Shown: in pieces, positions 1 to 10,375 of the stretch
Position numbering within the stretch: the first letter of the stretch is position 1
Layout: the number at the start of each line of letters is the position of its first letter
Assembly (NCBI RefSeq): GCF_907165205.1
Contig: NC_058194.1
Span: forward strand, 4,439,730-4,503,729
Reading direction: 5' to 3'
From: Coccinella septempunctata
Taxonomy: Eukaryota; Arthropoda; Insecta; Coleoptera; Coccinellidae
DNA: 64,000 nucleotides
Made by a program: the position numbers and the translations under genes
The notes under the pieces: model-generated
Told to the model about the DNA's origin: nothing
Seen by the model: the letters and a program-made list of their open reading frames with translations, nothing else
The model's database searches: none

Positions 1-802
1 CAAAAATTTTGGAGAATCCCGGGAGCAAGCTTATAGGTCTATAACTGTTGAAACTATTTTTTTCTCCCTTGCCTTTATAAAGCGGTCTTATTGATGCTAG
101 CTTTAGTGAATCTGGAAATATTCCTTCTCTCAGTGAGTTGTTTATTATGTGACAGAGAACTCTAGTGATGGCGGGGAGTATTCGATGAATAAGGCTAGTA
201 GGAATCTCATCATCTCCGGAACTATGCTTACTCTTGATCTTCTTGTTGAGTTCTAAGATTTCTTCTTCTGTGACCAATTTTAAAGCCATTGATTTTTCAT
301 TAACAAGCCCGGATGAAATAACTTTGCCTTTTTGTTGGGTATTCACTAAATGAGGTATGATGTCTACTAAATATTTGTTGTAACCATTTGCCACCTCTAT
401 GGGATTTTCTATTAAGCAATTATCCGAATTTTTAGTCTTTCCTGTAATTTCCTTATAGAGTGTCCACATGCATTTATTTTTATTATCGGAATATTTTATT
501 CGATTTTCGTAATTTTCCGATCGATCTTGCCTTAACAATTCATCATACTCTTTTTTTGCTGCAGAATACATCACGTTATAATTTTTATTACATTGTTTCA
601 ACAATAGGAGCTTATCTAGTTCATCCTTTTTTTGTCGGATAGATTCATTTGAGATGTTTGATCTCTGTTCAGATTTTCGACCTGGATTTACAAGTTTTCT
701 CGGGAATTTCTGATTGAACATTAACATAAAGATGCTCATGAATGCATGCCATTGTTGATTTACATCGGAATTATCTATTATATTTTGAAAACCTCTTCCC
801 AT
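1..802 (-). pseudogene. L1 LINE copy A, RT N-terminal part (cut by window edge)
   Basis: The minus strand is open from about 802 to the window start. It encodes the linker between endonuclease and reverse transcriptase and then the first RT motifs, ending in the block YRPISLLPGFSKIF. This frame is intact where copy B has lost one base (near 5825), so copy A keeps the ancestral reading here. A LINE RT copies its own RNA at a nicked target site. Catalytic RT motifs lie beyond the window edge. The family is a CR1/Jockey-type non-LTR element; I cannot fix the clade from sequence alone. Confidence 0.75.
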
Positions 803-1899
803 GTTTGTTTTTTTATGTCTCGGAATAAATACTCTGTGTTAATCACGTCGAAGAATCTTTTAAAATAACATTGATTATTAGCTTCCAAATTTAAACTGAT
901 TACAATTTTTTGAGCAGTATGATCTGAAATTGTTGTAAATAATCTTGAACTTGACCGACATTGATTAGATGTATTGGTGAAAACATTGTCGATACAGGAC
1001 TGTGAAGTTGGTGTAATCCTAGTGTTTTCTAATATTGTTGGATACATATTGAAGGATGTTAACAATGATAGAAATTGCGATCTGTAATTGTTATGTTCAA
1101 GGAGCTCTATGTTGAAATCGCCCAAAAGAAACACTTTTTTATTCTCTAAAATGATTATTTGCAGTAACGATTCTAGATTTCTCAAAAATATTTTAAAATC
1201 CCCTTTTGGTGGTCGGTATATTGACACTATAATTATACTTCCTAACTCAAGTTTGCCCTCAACACATGAGCACTCTAATGTTCTATTTTTTGAGTTTACC
1301 ATTATTTCACATCTATTCGATTTTTCGGGTGTTTTCCATATTTTATTCGTAGTTGGTTCTTTACTTGTTGTGATTACTGCACTGTATGTCTTTTTTTGTG
1401 AATGATCTTCTACGAATGTACCCTTCATACTTCTTCCTATACTGCTCTCTTTCCTCATCAAAGGCTCGCAGATATTGCTTTTTGATTGGTGTTCATCATT
1501 TCTAGAGTTGTTGCGATTTTCTGTCTCGAGCTTTCCTAGTTTGTAAACAAGTCTTGTTACTTTCCCATGAAGTTTAAAACTTGCTCTCCTCAATTGCATC
1601 AGATCCTCACCTTCGATTTTTTCTTTTTCTGATAAATTATTTATTGTTTTTAGTGCATTAAGTATGATTTCTATAATATCTCCTGAGGTATTAGGTTCAT
1701 ATTTGAGATGTGTTGTACTTATATCTGTTAGATGATTTTACGTTTCTTCTGATCTGATTCTTTCTTCAATATCATTTTGATCAATAGATTGAACCAATTG
1801 GCGTGCTTCGCCTGATATCGGGATATTTTCATCTTCTTTTTTTTGGACCACTACCGCAATTATTTTGTTTTTTTTTCGTGTTAATCTTCTCACTTTCAT
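778..1899 (-). pseudogene. L1 LINE copy A, ORF1/endonuclease fusion with stop
   Basis: This is the same frame as the intact 6430-7551 ORF in copy B, but one base change makes a TAA at 1738-1740, so only the part from 1599 down to 778 reads from an ATG. The N-terminal part is lysine-rich and ORF1-like. The C-terminal part is the second half of an EEP endonuclease, with SIYRPP, LLGDFNIE and the SCIDNVF block. The first half of the endonuclease is absent. A frame change at about 780-800 separates it from the RT frame. Confidence 0.8.
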
Positions 1900-2168
1900 T
1901 TTTCTCTGCCATAATATTTTTCTTTCAAGTTAAAACAGTTTGAATAAAGATTATAAATATAAAAATCTCTAATCAATTGATACGGTCGATAGAATCAGAT
2001 GTTACCTGTTCAACAGTCTGGACTAGACTGGACTAGATTGATAGGAAGAAAATTTTTCGCCGCATACCCTTGTGCTGCAGGTGTTATGGAATTCATATAA
2101 TGAATCTGTAATTAATAAAATGAGGATCGGCGTGGAAGACAGTTCCCAAAGAAAATTAAAAAAGAAAG
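1900..2168. other. L1 5' flank, no gene
   Basis: AT-rich DNA between the L1 start codon and the inverted repeat. It contains a short direct repeat (tggactagac / tggactagat near 2022-2040). The first part is probably L1 5' UTR, but I cannot see its boundary. The same sequence recurs at 7552-7820. Confidence 0.5.
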
Positions 2169-2618
2169 GAAAGAAATAGCAGGCGTTTTTCCCGCACCTT
2201 TTGGGAAAGTGACTCTTTGCAACTTGGAATGCGTGCGGGAAAAAAGTTGAACGCGCACGCTTGTAGGAAAAGATTATTTTGATAGAAATTATTTCTTCTC
2301 CCTAAAAATATTGTAACCAGTCCGGCCCTTGCGGTCGGAGGATCGCTGCCGCTTTATGCTGGAACGACCGCGAAGGCACGGCGCCTATATAAGCCCAGCG
2401 GAGGAGCAGGTAGTTAAGTACAGTTATTTTTCACAGTGCAAGCGACTAGTGGAAATAAATAGTAGTGACATAGTTAGTTTGTGAGTTATAAGTGTATTAA
2501 GTGTAAATAAATAATTTTTTCTACAAGCGTGCGCGTTCAACCTTTTTCCGCACGCATTGCAAGTTGCAAAGAGTCACTTTCCCAAAACGTGCGGGAAAAA
2601 CGCCTGCTATTTCTTTCC
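2169..2618. repeat. Inverted repeat (98-bp arms) enclosing G1 5' LTR, copy A
   Basis: Arm 2169-2266 is the reverse complement of 2521-2618 with about five differences. Both arms carry the GC-rich motif CCCGCACG / CGTGCGGG, which stands out from the AT-rich surroundings. The 254-bp loop holds the G1 LTR-like sequence. It could be a foldback or MITE-type DNA element that carried or was invaded by the LTR. No target-site duplication was resolved. Confidence 0.85.
2312..2513 (+). repeat. G1 5' LTR-like sequence, copy A
   Basis: It begins TGTAACCAGTCCGG and matches the G1 3' LTR at 29355-29587, including a TATATAAG-type box near 2394 and the block cagtgcaagcgactagtgg. Similarity to the 3' LTR stops near gtaaataaata (about 2513), so the 3' end of the LTR and any primer-binding site are missing or replaced by the inverted-repeat arm. 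Confidence 0.75.
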
Positions 2619-2964
2619 CGCACGCATTTGCGTGCGGGAATGGATTAGCAGGGGTTTTTCCCGCACGCAAATAGCATAGAATAAATGAAATTCTATCATG
2701 TTTCTATGCACAGAACGTCAACGATGAGAAACCCATAGTAATGACATGCAGAATTACGTCTGTCATTATATATGAATTAATCAAATGATATATGATATGT
2801 TTCGTGCAATGGAAACATTTATATATTTCAAGCGCTTGTAGAAAAAATATTGTTCCTAACTCTTGCGGAAAGTGTCTTGCCCGCACTCAACTGCTTACCC
2901 GAACTCTGCTTCGCATCGTTCGGGCAACGGCAGTTTCGTGCGGGCAAGTATCACTTTCCGCACT
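2617..2964. repeat. GC-rich palindrome and foldback in G1 leader, copy A
   Basis: 2617-2638 is a perfect 22-bp palindrome built on CCCGCACGCA/TGCGTGCGGG. A second foldback occupies about 2864-2963: tgcggaaagtg at its left end is inverted at its right end, and each arm also carries a gcccgcac/gtgcgggc core. Between them (2640-2860) I see only AT-rich, apparently non-coding DNA. Both recur in copy B (8269-8290 and 8516-8615). They look like MITE relics inserted in the G1 5' region. Confidence 0.7.
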
Positions 2965-2969
2965 TGATT

Positions 2970-4156
2970 TTCGAAAATTGAATGAGAAGATGGACCAGAT
3001 TCAGAAAAATTGTAATGATGTGGTGAGTCAACTTACGGATTAATTGTATACAATACTGGAAACCATAAATGAAAAATTTGATAAAGTAGACGAAAAGTTC
3101 GATATAGTGAACGAAAAATTTGGCGAAGTTGATGGAAAGTTTGAGAAAGTTTATAATGAAGTTAAAAGAGAATTTGAAGAAATGGCAGGAATAATTGAAC
3201 ATCATGCCAAATTAATTGATTCCTTGAAAAGAATGTCAAATAGAACAGATATTCTGGCTTCATCACCCTACAGCATAGCGAAAGCGGAAAATGACGGTGA
3301 AGATAGTAGAATGAAGATCAAGCCTCCAACTTTTGATGGAAAAATACCCTGGTCGACATATCAAAAACAGTTTGAAGCTGCTGCGTTGGCGAACAATTGG
3401 AACGACAACGAAAAAGCCACGGCATTAATGATAGCTCTACGATGAGAGGCACTCAACATTCTGAAAACGATACCGGAGAGTCAACAGGCCTGTTACGAAG
3501 TTTTAACATCGAAACTTCAGATGAGATATGACGATGCTCATCTACAACAAGTCTACCATGCACAAATAAAGAACCTAGTGCAGAAAACAGGGGAAAATCT
3601 CCAGGAGTTTGAAGCTGATGTGGCGAGATTAGTCAGACTGGCTTATCCATCTGCTCCAGATAGCTTCCTGGAACAGCTATCATTCCAGATATTCGTTGAT
3701 GGGATCAAGGATAGTGAAATACAACAAGCCCTGAGACTAGCACGCCCTAGAATCATAGATGAACCATAGATAAGCATAGCGCAGGCTTTGGAAATTGAGG
3801 CAGCGAAGCAAGCGTCTCATATAGGACACCTTCGTGTAAGACAAGTCCAAGAAACAGACCGATCTATTGAGGACATTGTTAGAGAAGAAATTCACAAAAT
3901 ATCACAAGTTAGGAAAAAGGATGCTGTGTGCTGAAACTGCAACAAAAGTTGGCATTTCAAGCGGAACTGTTCAGACTTGGAAGAAGAGCCGCTGCAGGGA
4001 AACTAAAAGGGGTCGGTCATAAGGGGCATAAATCGACCCAAGCCAAAAATGCCCTAGATGTGATAATCCGAGGAATAATGTCTAAGAATTTATCAGGCAT
4101 AGTTATCCCCCGAATGAAAAATGATCGAAATGTGAAAATACTGGTAGACACTGGCT
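2970..4156 (+). pseudogene. G1 gag to protease, copy A (broken)
   Basis: Ty3/Gypsy Gag. It starts with a coiled-coil-like stretch of seven-residue repeats (NEKFDKV, DEKFDIV, NEKFGEV) after an in-frame TAA at 3041-3043. Then comes a capsid-like region beginning PPTFDGKIPW, the usual Gypsy Gag signature. Copy A has a private TGA near 3444. The zinc knuckle near 3930 carries a stop between its first two cysteines. The protease codons LVDTGS end exactly at the duplication junction. No functional product is expected. Confidence 0.85.
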
Positions 4157-4189
4157 CTGAGTTTGTACAAAATGTTAAGTGTTATCAGA
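4157..4189. other. Junction of tandem copies and L1 3' flank
   Basis: About 33 bp between the broken G1 protease and the L1 tail. It is probably the genomic flank of the original L1 insertion, carried with the duplication unit. No longer microhomology with the other side of the junction was seen than the shared ctggctc. Confidence 0.5.
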
Positions 4190-4333
4190 TTCAATTCAAT
4201 TCAATTCAGTTCTTCTTTATTTCAAATTAAATCATATTTTACAACTGCAAAAAACAAAATAAAATGAAATGACGTCACACTATCATTGAAAACTAAACTT
4301 AAACCTTGAACCAGAATTCCAATACATATTCAT

Positions 4334-4845
4334 CTACCTAAAATTAGAGTTCATATATTCCTCAATACTGTAGGGTTCAAGATTCATTAAAAACTGCTTC
4401 AATCTAAGCTTGAACTGTTTTTCTGTGGTGATAATTTTCAATTGATTATCAAGTCTATTATAAAATCCAATACCCATATAATAGGGACTTCTTTCAAGAA
4501 GAGTTAAACGATGTAAAGGAAACAGAATATCATTTTTACGCGTGTTATACCTATGATCTGAACAGGTGAATAATTGTTTATTTTTAAAAACAAAAACAAT
4601 GATCTCAAAGATATATAACCCGAATATTGTAAGAATTTTTTTAGATCTAAAGATTCCTCGACATGATTGCAAGTAAGACATGCCAAAAATTATTCTCATA
4701 ACTCTCTTCTGTGCAACGAAGATATCCCGGGCTCCTGAACCAGCTCCCCAAAACATGATACCGTATCTGGCTGTTCCCTGAAAGTTGGCAAAATACAATA
4801 TTCTCCTCACTTCTTCACTCAGGTATCTTGAAACAAATCGTATGC
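4334..4845 (-). pseudogene. L1 RT C-terminal domain
   Basis: It encodes the region downstream of the RT palm, including the block YGIMFWGAG and IFVAQKRVMRIIF, which is typical of the C-terminal tail of CR1/Jockey-group ORF2. It lies in a different frame from the RT at 4815-5815; the frame changes near 4845. The ORF stops at 4334 close to the 3' UTR, so the protein end is probably original. Confidence 0.8.
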
Positions 4846-5815
4846 AGTAGCATCGTGTTCAGTTTTTTATTCAGGTAGTCGATATGATAAGACCAATCCA
4901 AAAATTCATTCATATAAATTCCCAGGAACTTCGTATTCTCTTTCATCTCAAACTGAGAGTCACAAACTACGATAGATTCAGGTTTTTCTGCCCTATTTTG
5001 TTTTGTCCTGAAAATCATGAGGTTTGTTTTTTCTTTATTTATAAGTAATTTGTTCTCTTCAAACCACTCTTTTAACACTCTGTAAATCTCATTTGTATTC
5101 CCAATTATTTCTGGAATATTTGATCCTCTTACCAACACATTTGTATCATCTGCAAATTGTGTCAGGTCAAAACCTATATTATCCGTCACAAAAGTGGCAT
5201 CCACTGAATGTGTTGAATTGTTCACTTGAGCAATTGCCATGTTAAGGTCATTAACATATACAATTAACAGAACTGCCCCCAATATGCTGCCCTGGATAAC
5301 TCCTATTTTGTTTTTCAATATTTCAGACCTGATTTCTCTACCCCTATCTCGAATAACCACTCTCTGTAACCTCTCCTCCAAATAGGACTCAAACCATTTA
5401 AATGCCCACCCTCTCACACCATATCCATTCAGTTTTTTTAAGAGAATATTCCTATCCAAACAATCGAAGGCCTTTGATAGGTCCAAAAAGAGGCCCATCG
5501 CCATATCGCCTTCCTCCAAACATTTCAAGACTGCCTGTGTGAAACTGAAAATAGCGCTTTGTGTAGACCTATTATTGATGTAACCATGTTGATTATTGGT
5601 AGCTATATTGCATTCGGTTAGAAATTCTGTGAGTCGAGCGTACATGACAAGTTCAAAAATTTTGGAGAATCCCGGGAGCAAGCTTATAGGTCTATAACTG
5701 TTGAAACTATTTTTTTCTCCCTTGCCTTTATAAAGCGGTCTTATTGATGCTAGCTTTAGTGAATCTGGAAATATTCCTTCTCTCAGTGAGTTGTTTATTA
5801 TGTGACAGAGAACTC
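4815..5815 (-). pseudogene. L1 reverse transcriptase core
   Basis: Non-LTR RT with the expected order of motifs: GFSKIFE, NQHGY, a palm motif DLSKAFDCLD with the first catalytic Asp, GVIQGSILGA in place of the usual PQGSxLGP, and FADDTNVL with the catalytic DD pair. An insertion-like stretch is present before FADD. The frame is separated from the upstream linker by a 1-bp loss near 5825, unique to this copy, and from the C-terminal part by a frameshift near 4845. Confidence 0.85.
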
Positions 5816-6454
5816 TAGTGATGCCGGGAGTATTCGATGAATAAGGCTAGTAGGAATCTCATCATCTCCGGAACTATGCTTACTCTTGATCTTCTTGTTG
5901 AGTTCTAAGATTTCTTCTTCTGTGACCAATTTTAAAGCCATTGATTTTTCATTAACAAGCCCGGATGAAATAACTTTGCCTTTTTGTTGGGTATTCACTA
6001 AATGAGGTATGATGTCTACTAAATATTTGTTGTAACCATTTGCCACCTCTATGGGATTTTCTATTAAGCAATTATCCGAATTTTTAGTCTTTCCTGTAAT
6101 TTCCTTATAGAGTGTCCACATGCATTTATTTTTATTATCGGAATATTTTATTCGATTTTCGTAATTTTCCGATCGATCTTGCCTTAACAATTCATCATAC
6201 TCTTTTTTTGCTGCAGAATACATCACGTTATAATTTTTATTACATTGTTTCAACAATAGGAGCTTATCTAGTTCATCCTTTTTTTGTCGGATAGATTCAT
6301 TTGAGATGTTTGATCTCTGTTCAGATTTTCGACCTGGATTTACAAATTTTCTCGGGAATTTCTGATTGAACATTAACATAAAGATGCTCATGAATGCATG
6401 CCATTGTTGATTTACATCGGAATTATCTATTATATTTTGAAAACCTCTTCCCAT
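5798..6454 (-). pseudogene. L1 linker between endonuclease and RT
   Basis: 218 codons rich in charged residues, containing the block KKEYDELLRQDR and the YKEITG motif common between EEP endonuclease and RT in CR1/Jockey ORF2. It overlaps the upstream endonuclease ORF by 25 bp in another frame and ends early at the 1-bp deletion near 5825. In copy A the same region reads straight on into RT. Confidence 0.75.
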
Positions 6455-7551
6455 GTTTGTTTTTTTAAGTCTCGGAATAAATACTCTGTGTTAATCACGT
6501 CGAAGAATCTTTTAAAATAACATTGATTATTAGCTTCCAAATTTAAACTGATTACAATTTTTTGAGCAGTATGATCTGAAATTGTTGTAAATAATCTTGA
6601 ACTTGACCGACATTGATTAGATGTATTGGTGAAAACATTGTCGATACAGGACTGTGAAGTTGGTGTAATCCTAGTGTTTTCTAATATTGTTGGATACATA
6701 TTGAAGGATGTTAACAATGATAGAAATTGCGATCTGTAATTGTTATGTTCAAGGAGCTCTATGTTGAAATCGCCCAAAAGAAACACTTTTTTATTCTCTA
6801 AAATGATTATTTGCAGTAACGATTCTAGATTTCTCAAAAATATTTTAAAATCCCCTTTTGGTGGTCGGTATATTGACACTATAATTATACTTCCTAACTC
6901 AAGTTTGCCCTCAACACATGAGCACTCTAATGTTCTATTTTTTGAGTTTACCATTATTTCACATCTATTCGATTTTTCGGGTGTTTTCCATATTTTATTC
7001 GTAGTTGGTTCTTTACTTGTTGTGATTACTGCACTGTATGTCTTTTTTTGTGAATGATCTTCTACGAATGTACCCTTCATACTTCTTCCTATACTGCTCT
7101 CTTTCCTCATCAAAGGCTCGCAGATATTGCTTTTTGATTGGTGTTCATCATTTCTAGAGTTGTTGCGATTTTCTGTCTCGAGCTTTCCTAGTTTGTAAAC
7201 AAGTCTTGTTACTTTCCCATGAAGTTTAAAACTTGCTCTCCTCAATTGCATCAGATCCTCACCTTCGATTTTTTCTTTTTCTGATAAATTATTTATTGTT
7301 TCTAGTGCATTAAGTATGATTTCTATAATATCTCCTGAGGTATTAGGTTCATATTTGAGATGTGTTGTACTTATATCTGTTAGATGATTTTTCGTTTCTT
7401 CTGATCTGATTCTTTCTTCAATATCATTTTGATCAATAGATTGAACCAATTGGCGTGCTTCGCCTGATATCGGGATATTTTCATCTTCTTTTTTTTGGAC
7501 CACTACCGCAATTATTTTGTTTTTTTTTCGTGTTAATCTTCTCACTTTCAT
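6430..7551 (-). CDS. L1 ORF1-like start fused to half an endonuclease
   Basis: 373 codons from an ATG at 7551. Residues 1 to about 195 are basic and ORF1-like, with TYSAVITT near the end of that part, similar to the motif that follows the basic region in many LINE ORF1 proteins. From about residue 200 the frame is the C-terminal half of an EEP (apurinic-type) endonuclease: VSIYRPP, LLGDFNIE with the catalytic D and N, and SCIDNVF. The N-terminal endonuclease half, with its catalytic Glu, is missing. I infer an in-frame internal deletion that joined ORF1 to ORF2. The same fusion is in copy A. Confidence 0.75.
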   Translation of the reverse strand: MKVRRLTRKKNKIIAVVVQKKEDENIPISGEARQLVQSIDQNDIEERIRSEETKNHLTDISTTHLKYEPNTSGDIIEIILNALETINNLSEKEKIEGEDLMQLRRASFKLHGKVTRLVYKLGKLETENRNNSRNDEHQSKSNICEPLMRKESSIGRSMKGTFVEDHSQKKTYSAVITTSKEPTTNKIWKTPEKSNRCEIMVNSKNRTLECSCVEGKLELGSIIIVSIYRPPKGDFKIFLRNLESLLQIIILENKKVFLLGDFNIELLEHNNYRSQFLSLLTSFNMYPTILENTRITPTSQSCIDNVFTNTSNQCRSSSRLFTTISDHTAQKIVISLNLEANNQCYFKRFFDVINTEYLFRDLKKQTWEEVFKI

Positions 7552-7820
7552 TTTTCTCTGCCATAATATTTTTCTTTCAAGTTAAAACAGTTTGAATAAA
7601 GATTATAAATATAAAAATCTCTAATCAATTGATACGGTCGATAGAATCAGATGTTACCTGTTCAACAGTCTGGACTAGACTGGACTAGATTGATAGGAAG
7701 AAAATTTTTCGCCGCATACCCTTGTGCTGCAGGTGTTATGGAATTCATATAATGAATCTGTAATTAATAAAATGAGGATCGGCGTGGAAGACAGTTCCCA
7801 AAGAAAATTAAAAAAGAAAG

Positions 7821-8270
7821 GAAAGAAATAGCAGGCGTTTTTCCCGCACCTTTTGGGAAAGTGACTCTTTGCAACTTGGAATGCGTGCGGGAAAAAAGTT
7901 GAACGCGCACGCTTGTAGGAAAAGATTATTTTGATAGAAATTATTTCTTCTCCCTAAAAATATTGTAACCAGTCCGGCCCTTGCGGTCGGAGGATCGCTG
8001 CCGCTTTATGCTGGAACGACCGCGAAGGCACGGCGCCTATATAAGCCCAGCGGAGGAGCAGGTAGTTAAGTACAGTTATTTTTCACAGTGCAAGCGACTA
8101 GTGGAAATAAATAGTAGTGACATAGTTAGTTTGTGAGTTATAAGTGTATTAAGTGTAAATAAATAATTTTTTCTACAAGCGTGCGCGTTTAACCTTTTTC
8201 CGCACGCATTGCAAGTTGCAAAGAGTCACTTTCCCAAAACGTGCGGGAAAAACGCCTGCTATTTCTTTCC
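7821..8270. repeat. Inverted repeat enclosing G1 5' LTR, copy B
   Basis: Copy B of the 98-bp-arm inverted repeat: arms 7821-7918 and 8173-8270, with the G1 LTR-like sequence at 7964-8165 in the loop. It differs from copy A by single bases only (for example gcgcgttt against gcgcgttc). Confidence 0.85.
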
Positions 8271-8621
8271 CGCACGCATTTGCGTGCGGGAATGGATTAG
8301 CAGGGGTTTTTCCCGCACGCAAATAGCATAGAATAAATGAAATTCTATCATGTTTCTATGCACAGAACGTCAACGATGAGAAACCCATAGTAATGACATG
8401 CAGAATTACGTCTGTCATTATATATGAATTAATCAAATGATATATGATATGTTTCGTGCAATGGAAACATTTATATATTTCAAGCGCTTGTAGAAAAAAT
8501 ATTGTTCCTAACTCTTGCGGAAAGTGTCTTGCCCGCACTCAACTGCTTACCCGAACTCTGCTTCGCATCGTTCGGGCAACGGCAGTTTCGTGCGGGCAAG
8601 TATCACTTTCCGCACTTGATT

Positions 8622-9626
8622 TTCGAAAATTGAATGAGAAGATGGACCAGATTCAGAAAAATTGTAATGATGTGGTGAGTCAACTTACGGATTAATTGTA
8701 TACAATACTGGAAACCATAAATGAAAAATTTGATAAAGTAGACGAAAAGTTCGATATAGTGAACGAAAAATTTGGCGAAGTTGATGGAAAGTTTGAGAAA
8801 GTTTATAATGAAGTTAAAAGAGAATTTGAAGAAATGGCAGGAATAATTGAACATCATGCCAAATTAATTGATTCCTTGAAAAGAATGTCAAATAGAACAG
8901 ATATTCTGGCTTCATCACCCTACAGCATAGCGAAAGCGGAAAATGACGGTGAAGATAGTAGAATGAAGATCAAGCCTCCAACTTTTGATGGAAAAATACC
9001 CTGGTCGACATATCAAAAACAGTTTGAAGCTGCTGCGTTGGCGAACAATTGGAACGACAACGAAAAAGCCACGGCATTAATAATAGCTCTACGAGGAGAG
9101 GCACTCAACATTCTGAAAACGATACCGGAGAGTCAACAGGCCTGTTACGAAGTTTTAACATCGAAACTTCAGATGAGATATGACGATGCTCATCTACAAC
9201 AAGTCTACCATGCACAAATAAAGAACCTAGTGCAGAAAATAGGGGAAAATCTCCAGGAGTTTGAAGCTGATGTGGCGAGATTAGTCAGACTGGCTTATCC
9301 ATCTGCTCCAGATAGCTTCCTGGAACAGCTATCATTCCAGATATTCGTTGATGGGATCAAGGATAGTGAAATACAACAAGCCCTGAGACTAGCACGCCCT
9401 AGAATCATAGATGAACCATAGATAAGCATAGCGCAGGCTTTGGAAATTGAGGCAGCGAAGCAAGCGTCTCATATAGGACACCTTCGTGTAAGACAAGTCC
9501 AAGAAACAGACCGATCTATTGAGGACATTGTTAGAGAAGAAATTCGCAAAATATCACAAGTTAGGAAAAAGGATGCTGTGTGCTGAAACTGCAACAAAAG
9601 TTGGCATTTCAAGCGGAACTGTTCAG
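8622..9626 (+). pseudogene. G1 gag, copy B
   Basis: The longest open part is 8696-9421 (241 codons). It begins with heptad-like repeats built on EKF, then the Gypsy capsid-like region starting PPTFDGKIPW, with a WNDNEKATAL block and a leucine-rich end. After a TAG at 9419-9421 the frame goes on to a zinc knuckle near 9582-9625 that keeps all four metal ligands in the C-x2-C-x4-H-x4-C pattern, but with a stop (TGA) directly after the first cysteine. Gag would package element RNA. The frame is not functional. Confidence 0.85.
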
Positions 9627-9778
9627 ACTTGGAAGAAGAGCCGCTGCAGGGAAACTAAAAGGGGTCGGTCATAAGGGGCATAAATCGACCCAAGCCAAAA
9701 ATGCCCTAGATGTGATAATCCGAGGAATAATGTCTAAGAATTTATCAGGCATAGTTATCCCCCGAATGAAAAATGATC

Positions 9779-10375
9779 GAAATGTGAAAATACTGGTAGA
9801 CACTGGCTCGACCAAAACCATTGTGCGTCCATAAATTGCTGAAGGATTCAAGATTCGGGCTGAAGGTAAATTTGTGCTCGATACCGATGCCAGCAATACA
9901 GCCATTAGGGGCGTTCTATCGCAAGTTCAGAGTGGACAGGAAAGAGTCATCGGGTACTTCAGAAAGGCGTTGTCCAAACCAGAACGGAATTATTGCGTGA
10001 CCAGGAGAGAACTTTTAGCAGTCATAGTCCGTAGAACATTTCTACAAATATTTGTACGTAAGGAAATTCTTACTAAGAACAGGGCATGCTGCTTCGAAAT
10101 GGCACCTGAGTTTTAAATACCCTGAAGGACAAGTGGCCAGATGGATTGAGAGGCTGCAAGAGTATGACTTCGACACTGAACACAGAGCAGGGACTAGCCA
10201 TCGCAATGCAGACGCGTTGTCAAGAAGACCTTGTCCCGAGAATTGCAGCCATTGTTCGCGTCTGGAAGAAAAGATTAAATTAAGGCGGACCACCGTAATC
10301 GAAGACGACTGGCGACCTGAAGAAATTCAAAGAGCACAAGAGGAAGATAACGACTTGAAAGTAATCCTGAGTTGA
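9779..10375 (+). pseudogene. G1 protease joined to RNase H; RT absent
   Basis: The aspartic protease motif LVDTGST (9793-9813) is followed within about 20 codons by the RNase H start FVLDTDASN at about 9871. The whole RT, normally 400 to 500 residues between these two, is missing, and the junction near 9866 keeps the frame apart from a TAA at 9831-9833. RNase H continues with ERVIGYFRKALS and NYCVTRRELLAVI. The frame changes near 10040 and ends with NADALSRRP, the usual end of Gypsy RNase H, and a short Cys-containing tail. An expected Asp in RTDH is Gly here. Confidence 0.85.

Larger units (their letters stand above)
4190..7560 (-). mobile_element. LINE L1 copy B (CR1/Jockey-type non-LTR element)
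   Basis: The 3' end is at the left. Read on the minus strand it ends in an AATAAAG-type signal followed by a (TGAAT)n tail, seen on the plus strand as attcaattcaattcaattc at 4190-4208. Going right come the RT C-terminus, RT, linker, endonuclease half and an ORF1-like start at 7551. Several frame breaks and an internal deletion make it non-autonomous. A pentanucleotide tail rather than poly(A) fits CR1-like clades better than classic Jockey; clade assignment is inference. Confidence 0.85.
1..9808. repeat. Direct tandem duplication, 5,652-bp unit
   Basis: Bases 1-4156 recur almost unchanged at 5654-9808 (offset 5,653 before position about 174, 5,652 after it). Each unit carries, left to right, LINE L1 on the minus strand, GC-rich inverted repeats around the G1 5' LTR, and G1 gag to protease. 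Copy A ends inside the G1 protease codons at about 4156 and is followed by the L1 3' flank; copy B continues into the rest of G1. I see only scattered differences, for example a 1-bp indel at 174/5825, a stop at 1738-1740 only in copy A, and a TGA near 3444 only in copy A. The left end of copy A lies outside the window, so more copies are possible. Confidence 0.95.

Noticed and set aside
460..642. 60-codon plus-strand ORF, repeated at 6112-6294
   Set aside because: Antisense shadow of the L1 linker; no domain.
2792..3043. 83-codon ORF, repeated at 8444-8695
   Set aside because: It runs through a foldback repeat; only its last codons belong to Gag.
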